This document shows positions 1 through 8,694 of a stretch of 64,000 nucleotides of DNA, in pieces. Under the pieces are notes generated by a model that had not been told where the DNA came from, made no database searches, and saw only the letters and a program-made list of their open reading frames with translations. This stretch comes from CAXTSE01 sp964246985. Its GTDB lineage: Bacteria; Actinomycetota; Actinomycetes; Actinomycetales; Microbacteriaceae. Location: the NCBI GenBank assembly GCA_964246985.1, contig CAXTSE010000006.1, positions 62,001 to 126,000 of the forward strand. The letters are read 5' to 3'. How positions within the stretch are numbered: position 1 is the stretch's first letter; each line of letters starts with the position of its first letter. The position numbers and the translations under genes are program-made.

Positions 1-911
1 GATACGGCCACAGCCACCAGCTCGGCCTCGACATGGGCGATGGCCGCGTTCACGAGCGCGCCGGAGTCCGGGTCCGGCGCCGCGTCTCGCAGCGCCCGCG
101 CGTCGACGAGCGCGAGCTGCTCCTCGTCCCGGATCGCGGCGATGCTCTCGGCGGCGTGGGCGAGCTCGTCCCGGCGCCGGTCGATCGCGTCGAGCAGCTG
201 GCCGGCCTGCGCGCTCCGCTCCTGTGCCTCGGCGACCGCGTCGCTGACCGCGGGAACCCGGCTGGCTGCGAGGGCGGCCTCGGCGGAGTCCGCGGCGGCG
301 CGCGCGGCGGCCAGCGCGGCGTCGGCCTCGGCGAGATTGCCGTCGATGGGCGCGAGCGCCGCTGCGTCGTACGCGGCGCGCAGATCCTCCATCGTCGCGC
401 CGACGCTCTCGCGGCGCCCGGCGATGGCGTCGAGGTTGCGGCGCAGGAGGCGGAGCGTCTCGGGCGCGTTGGCCTCGCTGCGCCGCAGCTGCTCGAACGC
501 GGCCGCCTCGCGGGCGATCGTCGACGCGGCCCGTTCGGCCCGCGTGCGGATCTCGCGCGTCCACTCCCGGCGCTGCCGGTCGCTGTCGGGGAGGGTGTCG
601 TCGAGCCGCTGCTGGAGGCGGAACGCGGCGGCGAGGTCGGCCCGCCCGGCCTCGAGAGCGTCGGCGAAGGCGCGCGTGCGGTCCTCGCCGAACTGGGCGA
701 CCGCGAACGCGAGGTCGTCGGCGCCGGCGCGCACCGCGTCGTCGGCTCGCACGAGGGCGACCCCGGCGTCCGTCCGGCCGGGCGGCGGAGCGACGGCGAC
801 GCGGCGTGACCGGCGGGCGATGAGCACGACGCCGACGACGGTGAGCGCCGCGAACAGCACCAGCAGGATGCCGCCAACCAGCCCGAGGACGGCGGCCGGC
901 TCCGAGACCAT
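1..911 (-). CDS. Membrane-anchored coiled-coil protein, 3' end outside window
   Basis: At least 303 residues are visible; the frame runs open off the left edge, so the C-terminus is missing. Residues about 7-31 form one hydrophobic helix followed by a basic stretch (RRSRR). The rest is alanine-, arginine- and glutamate-rich with long helical, coiled-coil character. The ATG at 911 is the first start after an in-frame TAG upstream, so this is not merely the tail of a longer reading frame. The composition resembles the C-terminal coiled-coil half of actinobacterial TPM-domain proteins, but no TPM domain is present here. It is divergent from the helicase-like gene at 1056. Its function is unknown; a membrane-tethered structural role is only a guess. 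Confidence 0.7.
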   Translation of the reverse strand, partial: MVSEPAAVLGLVGGILLVLFAALTVVGVVLIARRSRRVAVAPPPGRTDAGVALVRADDAVRAGADDLAFAVAQFGEDRTRAFADALEAGRADLAAAFRLQQRLDDTLPDSDRQRREWTREIRTRAERAASTIAREAAAFEQLRRSEANAPETLRLLRRNLDAIAGRRESVGATMEDLRAAYDAAALAPIDGNLAEADAALAAARAAADSAEAALAASRVPAVSDAVAEAQERSAQAGQLLDAIDRRRDELAHAAESIAAIRDEEQLALVDARALRDAAPDPDSGALVNAAIAHVEAELVAVAV

Positions 912-1055
912 GGTCGCGATCTTAGTTCGCGAAACCCGCGCGACCTCCCAGGATTCCGGGGGATGCCGTCCTATCTTGGCCCTGTGTGGCCTGCCGATCG
1001 ACGTGACAACGACCTCGACCTCCTCGAGGCGGAAGCGCCGCGCGCGGAGGACGCC

Positions 1056-4000
1056 ATGACCGGTCCCTACCCCGTGCCGGAGCAGTCGGAGGAGTCGGCC
1101 TGGTCGATCGTCGACGTCGCCGAGCCGTCTCGCCAGAACTGGCGTGCAGAGATCGCCGGCCTCGGCGGACGCTCGCCGCTGCTGCACTTCGTCGACGCTC
1201 CCACCACGCGCATCGACCTCAGCACCACCCACCCCGGCGGCCTCGCCCGCTTCATCACCGGCTCGACCACTCTGCTCTCCCAGCTCATCCGCGACGACAT
1301 GGCTCTGCGGGCCGCCCGGCTCGCGGCCGACCGCATCGCCGCGAGGGGCCTCGACCTCGCGACGACCCGCGGCCTCGACGTCACGCGCCTCGGCATCGGG
1401 CTCGCCAGCTGGACGCAGGCCGGTCAGCGCTTCTGCGCGCCGATCCTGCTGCGCCCCCTGTCGATCCGCCGCTACGGGCGCGATGCCGAGCTGAAGCTGC
1501 GCGGCGGTCCCGAGCTCAACCCCGCCTTCGCCGCGGCCCTGGAGGCCCAGTTCGGCATCGTGCTCGACGCCGACGCGTTCGTCGCGCTCACGGACACCGA
1601 CGGCACCTTCAAGCCCAACGCCGTCATCGACAAGCTGCGGGCCCTCACCGGCCACCTGCCCGGATTCGAGGTCGCCCCGCGGCTCGTCGTCTCGTCGTTC
1701 GGCGAGGTGGCCAGCGCCCTGCTCGACGACGCCCGCGAGCTCGACCACCCGATCCTCGACGCGCTGGCCGGCAACGCGACGGCCAAGTGGGCGCTCGACG
1801 AGGGCCACGGCGCCGTCGAGCCGATCAGCCCCGACCGCCGCGAGCCGTCGACCGACGTGCTGCTGCTCGACGCCGACTCCGAGCAGGAGTACGTGATCGC
1901 GCAGATCGCCGCCGGCAACTCGGTCGCCGTGCACACCATGCCCGGTACGGGCGGCACGCAGACAATCGTCAACGCGCTCGGCGCGCTGGCGTCGCAGAAC
2001 AAGCGCGTGCTGGTCGTCAGCCCGCGGCAGGCCACGCTCCGCGGGATCGCGCAGCGCCTCACCGACGTCGGGCTGCCGGGGATCGCGGTCGCACCGCGCA
2101 CGCTCCGTCGCGACGTCATCCGGGGCATCACCCGCAACGAGAAGGCCGCACGGCCGGGGCTCGGCGACGTCGACGAGGCCCTCGTGCGCCTGCGCAAGGT
2201 GCTCCTCGACTACCGCGGCGCGCTCACGAAGCCCGACGAGTTCCTCGGGGTGTCGGTCTTCGACTGCGTGCGCGAGCTCTCGCGCCTGGCCCTGCTGCCG
2301 GATCCGCCCACCACCACCGCTCGCATGTCGCGTGCCACGGTCGAGCGCCTCGCCGCCGACCGGGCGAGCATCGCGTCCACCATGGTGGAGGCGGCGAAGC
2401 TCGGCGAGTTCCGCTACGGGCCCGGTGACTCGCCCTGGTACGGGGCGGCCTTCACGTCGGGCGACGACGCCACCCGCGCGCACGCGCTCGCCAAGAAGCT
2501 CCACGGCGAGAGCCTGCCCCGCCTGCTGGTGCGCGCGCAGCAGCTCATCGGCTCGACCCGCATGCGCCCGTTCGACACCGTCGGCGAGCTCGGGGTCTAC
2601 CTGCGGCTGCTCACCGACATCCGCGACACGCTCGACCGTTTCCTCCCCGCCGTATTCGACCGGTCGCTCAGCGAGCTCATCGTCGCGACCGCGCCCCGCC
2701 GCGACGCCCCCGAGATGACGTCGGCCAACCGTCGCCGCCTCAAGCGGCTGGCGCGCGAGTACGTGCGACCCGGCATGCACGTCGGCGACCTGCACGAGGC
2801 CCTGAGCGGCATCCAACAGCAGCGCATCCTGTGGCAGCGCTTCGTCGCCGCCGGAGTGACCCCCGAGGTGCCCACCGGCATCTCCGACGTGCACGTCGCC
2901 TGGCAGCAGGTCTCGGCCGACCTCGCCGCTCTGGACGTGCCGCTCGGGCACACCACCCGCGAGCAGCAGTTCGCGTCGATGCCGCTGCACCGCCTGGGCG
3001 AGCTGCTGTCGGCGCTCGCCGAGGACAGCGACGTGCTGGCCAACCTGCAGGAGCGCACGACGCTCACCGGTCGCCTGCGCGACCTCGAGCTCGACGACCT
3101 GATGACCGACATGGCCCGTCGGCACATCCCCGACACGCAGGTCGCGGCCGAGCTGGAGCTCGCCTGGTGGCGCTCGGCGCTCGACAGCCTGCTGATCGCC
3201 GATCGCGCTCTGCTCGGCGCGAAGACCGACGTGCTCGAGCGCCTCGAAGCCGACTTCCGCCTCGTCGACGAGGCGCACGCCGCCGGCAGCGCGCAGCTGC
3301 TCGCGTGGCAGCTCGCCGAGAACTGGAAGCTGGGGCTCGCCGACTGGCCGGATGAGGCGGCCGCCCTCAAGTCGCTGCTCAAGGCGCCGTCGATGACGTC
3401 GGCGGCGATGCACCGGGCAGCGCCGCACCTGTCGCGCTCCGTCGCCCCGATCTGGCTGGCGTCGCCCTACGAGACGCCCGCCGTCTCCGACGAGATGGTC
3501 TTCGACACCGTCGTGCTCGTCGACGCCGGGGCCGTCACGGTCGCCGAGTCGGTCGGCGCGATCCGCCGTGCCAAGCAGCTGGTCGCCTTCGGCGACGCGG
3601 TGACGCAGACGCCCGCCGCCTTCGCGTTCGGGCTCGACGAGCCCGACGGCACCGAGCCGGAGGCGCCCGACGCGCGGTCCGTCGACGAGCTGCACGGGCG
3701 ATCCGCTCTCGCACAGCTCTCGGAGCTGCTGCCCACGCTCGCTCTCACCCGCAGCTACCGCGCCGGCGGCGAGGATCTCGCCGAGCTGGTCAACCGCCGG
3801 TTCTACGGCGGACGCATCGACTCGCTCCCCTGGGCGGGCACCTTCCTCGGGCACGGCAGCCTCGTGCTCGACTACGTACCCGACGGCACGGGCATGCCCG
3901 ACGCCGTCAGCGGCTCGGTCGAGAGCGTGGACGCCGAGGTGCAGCGCGTCGTCGAGCTCGTGCTCGACCACGCCACCGTCCGTCCGCACGAGTCGCTGAT

Positions 4001-4757
4001 GGTGGTGTCGGCGAGCGAGAAGCACGCCGCGCGCGTCATGCAGGCGGTGCTGGGAGCTATGCAGTCGCATCCGGCCCTGTCGGAGTTCGTGGTCGGCGAC
4101 CGCGCCGAGCCGTTCGACGTCCTGCCGATCCAGCGGGCCGTGGCCCAGAGCCGCGACCGCGTGGTCTTCTCGCTCGGCTACGGGCGCACCCCGCACGGGC
4201 GGGTGCTGAGCGACTTCGGTCCGCTCGGGCAGGCAGGGGGCGAGCGCCTGCTCGCCGTCGCCATGACCCGCGCGCGCAAGTCGCTCGTCATCGTCAGCTG
4301 CTTCCGCCCCGAGGACGTCGAGGACGGTCGCCTGAAGCACGGCGCTGTCGCGCTGGCCGAGATCCTCGACGAGATCGCCGCCCGTCGTGCCGAGCCGCCG
4401 CTCCCCGACGACAGCGATCCCATGCTCGTCGACCTGTCGCGCCGCCTCGCCTCGCGCGGACTCCGGGTCGCCCTCGGCCACCGGGGCAAGCTCGGACTGG
4501 TCGCCGCGAACGGCGGCACCTGCATCGTCGTCGAGACGGATGCGGTGCTCATGGGCTCGTCGCTGCGCGAGTCGCTGCGGCTGCGCCCCGAGGTGCTGCG
4601 CCGGCTCGGCTGGCACTACGCGCGCGTGCACGCCTTCGAGCTCTTCGGGGATCCGGATGCCGTGGCCGACCGGATCGCACGCCTGGGCGGGCTGGCGGCC
4701 GGCCCGGTGACCCAGGAGATCCCGGTCATCGATGTCAACGCCACCCAGCCCCTCTGA
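1056..4757 (+). CDS. Superfamily-1 helicase-like protein with degenerate ATPase motifs
   Basis: A protein of 1233 residues. The ATG at 1056 is preceded by GCGGAGG at the right spacing, so it is preferred over in-frame starts from 963. The C-terminal part has an SF1 helicase motif VI (VAMTRARKSLVIVS, near residue 1070). Near residue 300 the expected Walker A loop reads PGTGGTQT, with glycine where the catalytic lysine of GxGKT should be. Near residue 820 the Walker B/DExx position reads VLVDAGA and lacks the acidic pair. These features suggest a helicase fold that binds nucleotide weakly or not at all. The first about 280 residues are unassigned. The 3' end overlaps the next small gene by 26 nt, which suggests co-expression. 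Confidence 0.85.
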   Translation: MTGPYPVPEQSEESAWSIVDVAEPSRQNWRAEIAGLGGRSPLLHFVDAPTTRIDLSTTHPGGLARFITGSTTLLSQLIRDDMALRAARLAADRIAARGLDLATTRGLDVTRLGIGLASWTQAGQRFCAPILLRPLSIRRYGRDAELKLRGGPELNPAFAAALEAQFGIVLDADAFVALTDTDGTFKPNAVIDKLRALTGHLPGFEVAPRLVVSSFGEVASALLDDARELDHPILDALAGNATAKWALDEGHGAVEPISPDRREPSTDVLLLDADSEQEYVIAQIAAGNSVAVHTMPGTGGTQTIVNALGALASQNKRVLVVSPRQATLRGIAQRLTDVGLPGIAVAPRTLRRDVIRGITRNEKAARPGLGDVDEALVRLRKVLLDYRGALTKPDEFLGVSVFDCVRELSRLALLPDPPTTTARMSRATVERLAADRASIASTMVEAAKLGEFRYGPGDSPWYGAAFTSGDDATRAHALAKKLHGESLPRLLVRAQQLIGSTRMRPFDTVGELGVYLRLLTDIRDTLDRFLPAVFDRSLSELIVATAPRRDAPEMTSANRRRLKRLAREYVRPGMHVGDLHEALSGIQQQRILWQRFVAAGVTPEVPTGISDVHVAWQQVSADLAALDVPLGHTTREQQFASMPLHRLGELLSALAEDSDVLANLQERTTLTGRLRDLELDDLMTDMARRHIPDTQVAAELELAWWRSALDSLLIADRALLGAKTDVLERLEADFRLVDEAHAAGSAQLLAWQLAENWKLGLADWPDEAAALKSLLKAPSMTSAAMHRAAPHLSRSVAPIWLASPYETPAVSDEMVFDTVVLVDAGAVTVAESVGAIRRAKQLVAFGDAVTQTPAAFAFGLDEPDGTEPEAPDARSVDELHGRSALAQLSELLPTLALTRSYRAGGEDLAELVNRRFYGGRIDSLPWAGTFLGHGSLVLDYVPDGTGMPDAVSGSVESVDAEVQRVVELVLDHATVRPHESLMVVSASEKHAARVMQAVLGAMQSHPALSEFVVGDRAEPFDVLPIQRAVAQSRDRVVFSLGYGRTPHGRVLSDFGPLGQAGGERLLAVAMTRARKSLVIVSCFRPEDVEDGRLKHGAVALAEILDEIAARRAEPPLPDDSDPMLVDLSRRLASRGLRVALGHRGKLGLVAANGGTCIVVETDAVLMGSSLRESLRLRPEVLRRLGWHYARVHAFELFGDPDAVADRIARLGGLAAGPVTQEIPVIDVNATQPL

Positions 4758-4905
4758 CCCGCCCGTCGCGCCCCGCCGCCGGCACCGCCGGGTGACGACG
4801 GCGCCGCCCGTGGGCAGCGACCCCGAGCCGTCAGCCGAGCCCGAGCGTCACACGCTCACCGAGAACGACGAGCGACTGAAGCAGGAGAAGCCGCCGCACT
4901 ACTGA
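4732..4905 (+). CDS. Small proline-rich basic protein, 57 aa
   Basis: This reading frame begins inside the last codons of the helicase-like gene, in another frame, with CCAGGAG just upstream of ATG 4732, and ends at TGA 4905. The product is Pro/Arg-rich in its first half and ends in a charged stretch (TLTENDERLKQEKPPHY). The ribosome site and 26-nt overlap suggest translational coupling. No domain is recognised. It is too short to assign a function, but the ending looks like a conserved actinobacterial small protein. Confidence 0.6.
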   Translation: MSTPPSPSDPPVAPRRRHRRVTTAPPVGSDPEPSAEPERHTLTENDERLKQEKPPHY

Positions 4906-4913
4906 GCGGGCGG

Positions 4914-5336
4914 TCAGGCCTTCGGCGGTTGTTGGGCAGCCAGCAGGTCGCGGATCTGCACCAGCAGATCGGTCTCGGTCAGCGGCGAGGTGGCGGGCGC
5001 CTCCTCCTCCGTCTTCCGCAGCTGGACGCGCTTCAGGTAGTTCATCGGCACGATCAGCGCGAAGTACACGACGGCCGCGATCAGGACGAACTTGATGAGG
5101 GCCGAGAGCACCACTCCGAACGCCAGGACGATGGCCGGGTCGTCGCCATTCGCGGCGCGAAGCTCGATGCCGGCCGTCTCGAGGTCGCCCGCGTTGAACA
5201 GCAGCGAGATGAGCGGATTGAAGATGCCGTCGACGAGACCCGAGACGATGGCGGTGAATGCGGCGCCGATGACCACGGCGACGGCGAGGTCGATGACGTT
5301 GCCGCGGAGGATGAAGTCACGGAAGCCCTTGAGCAT
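4914..5336 (-). CDS. mscL: Large-conductance mechanosensitive channel MscL
   Basis: A protein of 140 residues, normal for MscL. It opens a wide, non-selective pore in the cytoplasmic membrane under hypo-osmotic shock. The family's N-terminal amphipathic helix and first membrane helix start with MLKGFRDF and continue through the DLAVAVVIG stretch, with the second helix around residues 75-100 (LIAAVVYFALIVP). A charged cytoplasmic helix closes the protein. It is the last gene of a leftward operon with the FmdB/Ruc-like gene (only 2 nt between them) and the cyclo-ligase. Confidence 0.97.
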   Translation of the reverse strand: MLKGFRDFILRGNVIDLAVAVVIGAAFTAIVSGLVDGIFNPLISLLFNAGDLETAGIELRAANGDDPAIVLAFGVVLSALIKFVLIAAVVYFALIVPMNYLKRVQLRKTEEEAPATSPLTETDLLVQIRDLLAAQQPPKA

Positions 5337-5338
5337 GG

Positions 5339-5689
5339 TCAGTCCTTCTTCGTGGGGGAGGGGGACGGGGACGACGGTGCGGTGCTGGACGGCGCAGGGG
5401 TGGTGGCGGGCGCGGGGGTCGACGATGACCCGCTCGACGACCCGCCCGATGACGACGACGAGGAGTCGCTCGACGACGATCCGCTGCTCTCGCTCTTCTG
5501 CCCCTTCTCGGGGGCGCGGCTGTCGTTGCGGTAGAACCCCGAGCCGGTGAAGCTCACGCCGACCGCACCGTAGACCTTGCGCAGCTTGCCGCCGCAGGTC
5601 GGGCACACCGTGAGCGAGTCGTCGCTGAACTCCTGATGGATGTCGAAGGCCGTGCTGCACTCGGTGCAGCGGTAGGAGTAGGTGGGCAT
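5339..5689 (-). CDS. FmdB-family zinc-ribbon protein, Ruc-like
   Basis: A protein of 116 residues. The N-terminus is an FmdB/CxxC zinc ribbon with Cys8, Cys11, Cys29 and Cys32, followed by the conserved VGVSFTGSGFYRNDSR stretch. From about residue 65 it becomes a low-complexity Ser/Gly/Pro/Thr tail. The layout matches Ruc (Rv0991c of M. tuberculosis), known as a redox-regulated chaperone working with the Hsp70 system, and the neighbours match too (mscL on one side, 5-formyl-THF cyclo-ligase on the other). The chaperone role is inferred from that match. It sits mid-operon in a leftward transcript. Confidence 0.88.
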   Translation of the reverse strand: MPTYSYRCTECSTAFDIHQEFSDDSLTVCPTCGGKLRKVYGAVGVSFTGSGFYRNDSRAPEKGQKSESSGSSSSDSSSSSSGGSSSGSSSTPAPATTPAPSSTAPSSPSPSPTKKD

Positions 5690-5737
5690 GGGTCCAGATC
5701 TGTGGGGGGCCGTCGGCGGCCGGGGGAGGGATCGGGG

Positions 5738-6316
5738 TCAGAACTCGACGATGCCGCCGGGAGTCACGACGCCGTCGACCGGCATGTCGTGACGCTCGCG
5801 CGGCACGGAGTCGACGAGCTCGTCGTCGAAGATCACAGCATAGACGGGCGGGGCGCCCTCCATGGATCCGAGGGTCTTGTCGAAGTAGCCGCGGCCCCAG
5901 CCCATCCGCATGCCGACGCGGTCGACCGCGGCCGCGGGGATGACGATGAGGTCGACGTCGTTGATCGCCATCGGTCCGAGCAGCTCGCTCGTGGGGGTCG
6001 GCATGCCGAGGACGTCGGTGTCCTCGTCGCCGCCGTCGTAGGGCGCCCAGTCGAGCAGGCCGTCGGCGCGCGACACCGGGATCAGCACGCGCACGCCCGC
6101 GGCGCACGCCCATGAGATGAAGGCGCGGGTTCCGGGCTCGTCGGGGAGCGACAGATAGGCCGAGAGGGACGTGGCGCCCACCCGCGTCGCGAGGGCGATG
6201 AGCTGGTCGGTGAGGCCGGAATCCTGCTGTGCCCGCTCGGGTGCGGTGCGGATGCGGCGGCGCTCGCGGATCTCGGCGCGCAGAGCTCGCTTGTCGGTCT
6301 CCGCCGTTTCGGTCAC
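5738..6316 (-). CDS. 5-formyltetrahydrofolate cyclo-ligase
   Basis: A protein of 192 residues, the usual size. It converts 5-formyl-THF and ATP to 5,10-methenyl-THF, returning stored folate to one-carbon metabolism in the cytoplasm. The family's late glycine-rich motif is clear (RVGMRMGWGRGYFDKTL), and the N-terminal helix carries basic residues (RERRRIR) typical of the ATP-binding end. The start is GTG at 6316. It is divergent from galU across 57 nt and heads the leftward operon ending in mscL. Confidence 0.95.
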   Translation of the reverse strand: MTETAETDKRALRAEIRERRRIRTAPERAQQDSGLTDQLIALATRVGATSLSAYLSLPDEPGTRAFISWACAAGVRVLIPVSRADGLLDWAPYDGGDEDTDVLGMPTPTSELLGPMAINDVDLIVIPAAAVDRVGMRMGWGRGYFDKTLGSMEGAPPVYAVIFDDELVDSVPRERHDMPVDGVVTPGGIVEF

Positions 6317-6373
6317 GTTAAGAGTCTAGGACGCACGGCTTTCGAGCAGGCCTCAGCCGTTATCCTCGGGCAT

Positions 6374-7297
6374 ATGCCGTCACCCATCACCAAGGCCGTC
6401 ATCCCCGCTGCAGGACTGGGCACCCGATTCCTCCCCGCCACCAAGGCGATGCCCAAGGAGATGCTCCCGGTCGTCGACCGGCCGGCCATCCAGTACGTGG
6501 TCGAGGAGGCCGTCGCCGCGGGCCTCCACGACGTGCTGATGATCACAGGGCGCAACAAGAACGCTCTCGAGAACCACTTCGACAAGGTCGGCGAGCTCGA
6601 GGCGATCCTGCGCGGCAAGGGCGACCTCGAGAAGCTCGCGCGCGTGCAGGCGTCCACCGACCTCGCCGACGTGCACTACGTGCGTCAGGGCGACCCGCGC
6701 GGCCTCGGCCACGCCGTGCTGCGCGCCAAGATGCACGTGGGCCGCGAGCCCTTCGCCGTGCTGCTCGGCGACGACATCATCGACGAGCGCGACCCGCTGC
6801 TCAGCCGCATGCTCGAGGTGCAGGTTCAGCGCAACACCAGCGTGATCGCCCTGCTCGAGGTCGAGCCGTCGGCGACGCACCTCTACGGCATCGCGACCGT
6901 CGAGCCGACCGATGAGGACGACGTCGTGCGCATCACCGGTCTCGTCGAGAAGCCCGAGCAGGGCTCCGCCCCGTCGAACCTCGCCATCATCGGCCGGTAC
7001 GTGCTGCGCCCCGAGGTGTTCGACGTGCTCGAGACGACCGAGCCGGGCAAGGGCGGCGAGATCCAGCTGACGGATGCGCTGCAGGCGATGGCGTCGGGCC
7101 CCGGATGGACGGGTGGCGTCTTCGGCGTCGTCTTCCGCGGGCGTCGATACGACACCGGCGACCGGCTGGACTACCTCAAGGCCATCGTGCAGCTCGCCAG
7201 CGACCGCGACGACCTCGGGCCCGACTTCCGCCCGTGGCTCAAGGACTTCGCCGCTACGCTTGCGCACGATGAACATGAGCATCCCGACCCTTCGTGA
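6374..7297 (+). CDS. galU: UTP-glucose-1-phosphate uridylyltransferase
   Basis: A protein of 307 residues. It makes UDP-glucose from UTP and glucose-1-phosphate for cell-wall and exopolysaccharide synthesis. The nucleotide-binding signature is at the N-terminus (AAGLGTRFLPATKAMPKEML, residues about 9-28), followed by the LLGDDI metal/sugar site, the VEKP motif and the GEIQLTDAL stretch near the C-terminus. All are typical of bacterial GalU. Its end overlaps the acetyltransferase start by 29 nt, so the two are probably co-translated. Confidence 0.97.
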   Translation: MPSPITKAVIPAAGLGTRFLPATKAMPKEMLPVVDRPAIQYVVEEAVAAGLHDVLMITGRNKNALENHFDKVGELEAILRGKGDLEKLARVQASTDLADVHYVRQGDPRGLGHAVLRAKMHVGREPFAVLLGDDIIDERDPLLSRMLEVQVQRNTSVIALLEVEPSATHLYGIATVEPTDEDDVVRITGLVEKPEQGSAPSNLAIIGRYVLRPEVFDVLETTEPGKGGEIQLTDALQAMASGPGWTGGVFGVVFRGRRYDTGDRLDYLKAIVQLASDRDDLGPDFRPWLKDFAATLAHDEHEHPDPS

Positions 7298-7922
7298 CGG
7301 CGCTGTCACGATCCGGCCGATCCGCCTGCGCGACGCTCGCGCGCTCGAGCGAGAGCTCGCCGAGAACCGCAGCTGGCTGAGGCAGTGGGAGGCGACCAAC
7401 CCGCACGGGCCGATCAGCTTCGACACGCGCGCCAGCATCCGCTCGCTGCTCGCCAACGCGCGCTCCGGCGCCGGCCTGCCGTTCGCGATCGAGCATGACG
7501 GGCAGTTCGCCGGGCAGCTCAACGTGTCGTCGATCAGCTACGGGTCACTGTCGTCGGCGGCGATCGGCTACTGGGTGTCGGAGCGTTTCGCCGGCAAGAA
7601 CGTCACCCCGACTGCGGTCGCCCTCGCCACCGACCACCTCTTCTTCTCGGTCGGCCTGCACCGCATGGAGATCTGCATCCGGCCCGAGAACGCCCCCTCG
7701 CTGCGCGTGGTCGAGAAGCTCGGCTTCCGCTACGAAGGCCTCCGCCGTCGGTTCATCCACATCAACGGCGACTGGCGCGACCATTTCTGCTTCGCGCTCA
7801 CCGTCGAGGAGCTGCCGCAGGGCGTGCTGCAGCGCTGGAAGGCGGGCAAGGTGCCGCATGGCGCCGGCGCCGTCCCCGAGTCGGACCGCGTCCTGGCGCA
7901 GCGCCCCCTCCGCCTCGGCTGA
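7269..7922 (+). CDS. GNAT acetyltransferase, RimJ/RimL type
   Basis: A protein of 217 residues from ATG 7269 (a second in-frame ATG lies two codons later). It opens with the RimJ-like beta strand VTIRPIRLRDA and contains the acetyl-CoA-binding region around residues 85-135 (YWVSERFAGKNVTPTAVALA) and the late NAPSLRVVEKLGFRYEG motif. RimJ/RimL enzymes acetylate protein N-termini or other amines; the substrate here is unknown. It follows galU with a 29-nt overlap, the arrangement found in many actinobacteria. Confidence 0.92.
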   Translation: MNMSIPTLRDGAVTIRPIRLRDARALERELAENRSWLRQWEATNPHGPISFDTRASIRSLLANARSGAGLPFAIEHDGQFAGQLNVSSISYGSLSSAAIGYWVSERFAGKNVTPTAVALATDHLFFSVGLHRMEICIRPENAPSLRVVEKLGFRYEGLRRRFIHINGDWRDHFCFALTVEELPQGVLQRWKAGKVPHGAGAVPESDRVLAQRPLRLG

Positions 7923-7937
7923 GCTGCGCCAGACGGC

Positions 7938-8627
7938 TCAGAAGCCGATCCAGACGAACGGGATCGTGGCGACGAGCACCGCGGTGAGGGTGAAGATCGA
8001 CATGCCCACGGCGATCAGGATCCACTGCATGAGCGGACGGCGCACGACGGCGGCGACACCGAGGAGGAACAGCGTGATGGCCATCAGCGCGGTGTAGAAC
8101 CCGAGCTGGTCTCCCTGGTCGCCGAGCGCGTCGCCCTCGGCGCGCAGGTCATCGGACTCGACGGACGTCTCGCCGTAGCCGCCGTAGAGGGCGGCCTGGT
8201 ACTCCTCTTCGGCCTGCGGGTCGTGCCAGAACTCGGGCTCGGACTCGTCGAGGGCGGCGGCCGCCTGGATGGCGGCGTCGAGCTCCTCCGAGACTCCGAT
8301 GAAGTAGATCTCGTCGTACTTGGCGGTGGCGTCGGCCGCGGTGATGGGGTCGGCGCTCTGCTTGTCGATGTCGAGCTCGGACAGGCGCAGGATGGTCGCC
8401 GAGTCCTGCACGTACTGCTGGTTGCCCTCGAGATAGAGGGACTCGGCCTCTGTGCTGGCCGCCTGACTCTTCGAGATGCGGTCGTCGCTCGCGCCGCCGT
8501 AGAGCGCCCCTTGGAACCCGGTGTAGGCGGTCGCTACCGACACGACGCCGAGCAGGATCACGGTGATGAGCTCGACGTTGGCGAAGAGCGAGGACAGGCG
8601 CCTCGGCGCCGGATTCTCGGAGGTCAT
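7938..8627 (-). CDS. Uncharacterised three-TM membrane protein
   Basis: A protein of 229 residues from ATG 8627 (MTSENPAP). One hydrophobic helix lies at about residues 18-40. A long acidic, Ala/Glu/Asp-rich segment with conserved-looking LYGG motifs follows, and two helices close the protein (about residues 170-225). The acidic middle probably lies outside the membrane. It is convergent with the acetyltransferase and divergent from the SepX-like gene. I do not recognise the family. Confidence 0.8.
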   Translation of the reverse strand: MTSENPAPRRLSSLFANVELITVILLGVVSVATAYTGFQGALYGGASDDRISKSQAASTEAESLYLEGNQQYVQDSATILRLSELDIDKQSADPITAADATAKYDEIYFIGVSEELDAAIQAAAALDESEPEFWHDPQAEEEYQAALYGGYGETSVESDDLRAEGDALGDQGDQLGFYTALMAITLFLLGVAAVVRRPLMQWILIAVGMSIFTLTAVLVATIPFVWIGF

Positions 8628-8694
8628 GCACGAACAATATCGGCTCGCCGGGCGCCTCCCCGCCACGACCGGATCGCGCTCGTATCGTGTGCGC

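Noticed and set aside
33..1059. Long open frames on the plus strand at the left edge
   Set aside because: They are shadows of the minus-strand coiled-coil gene: Arg/Ala-rich, no ribosome site, no domain.
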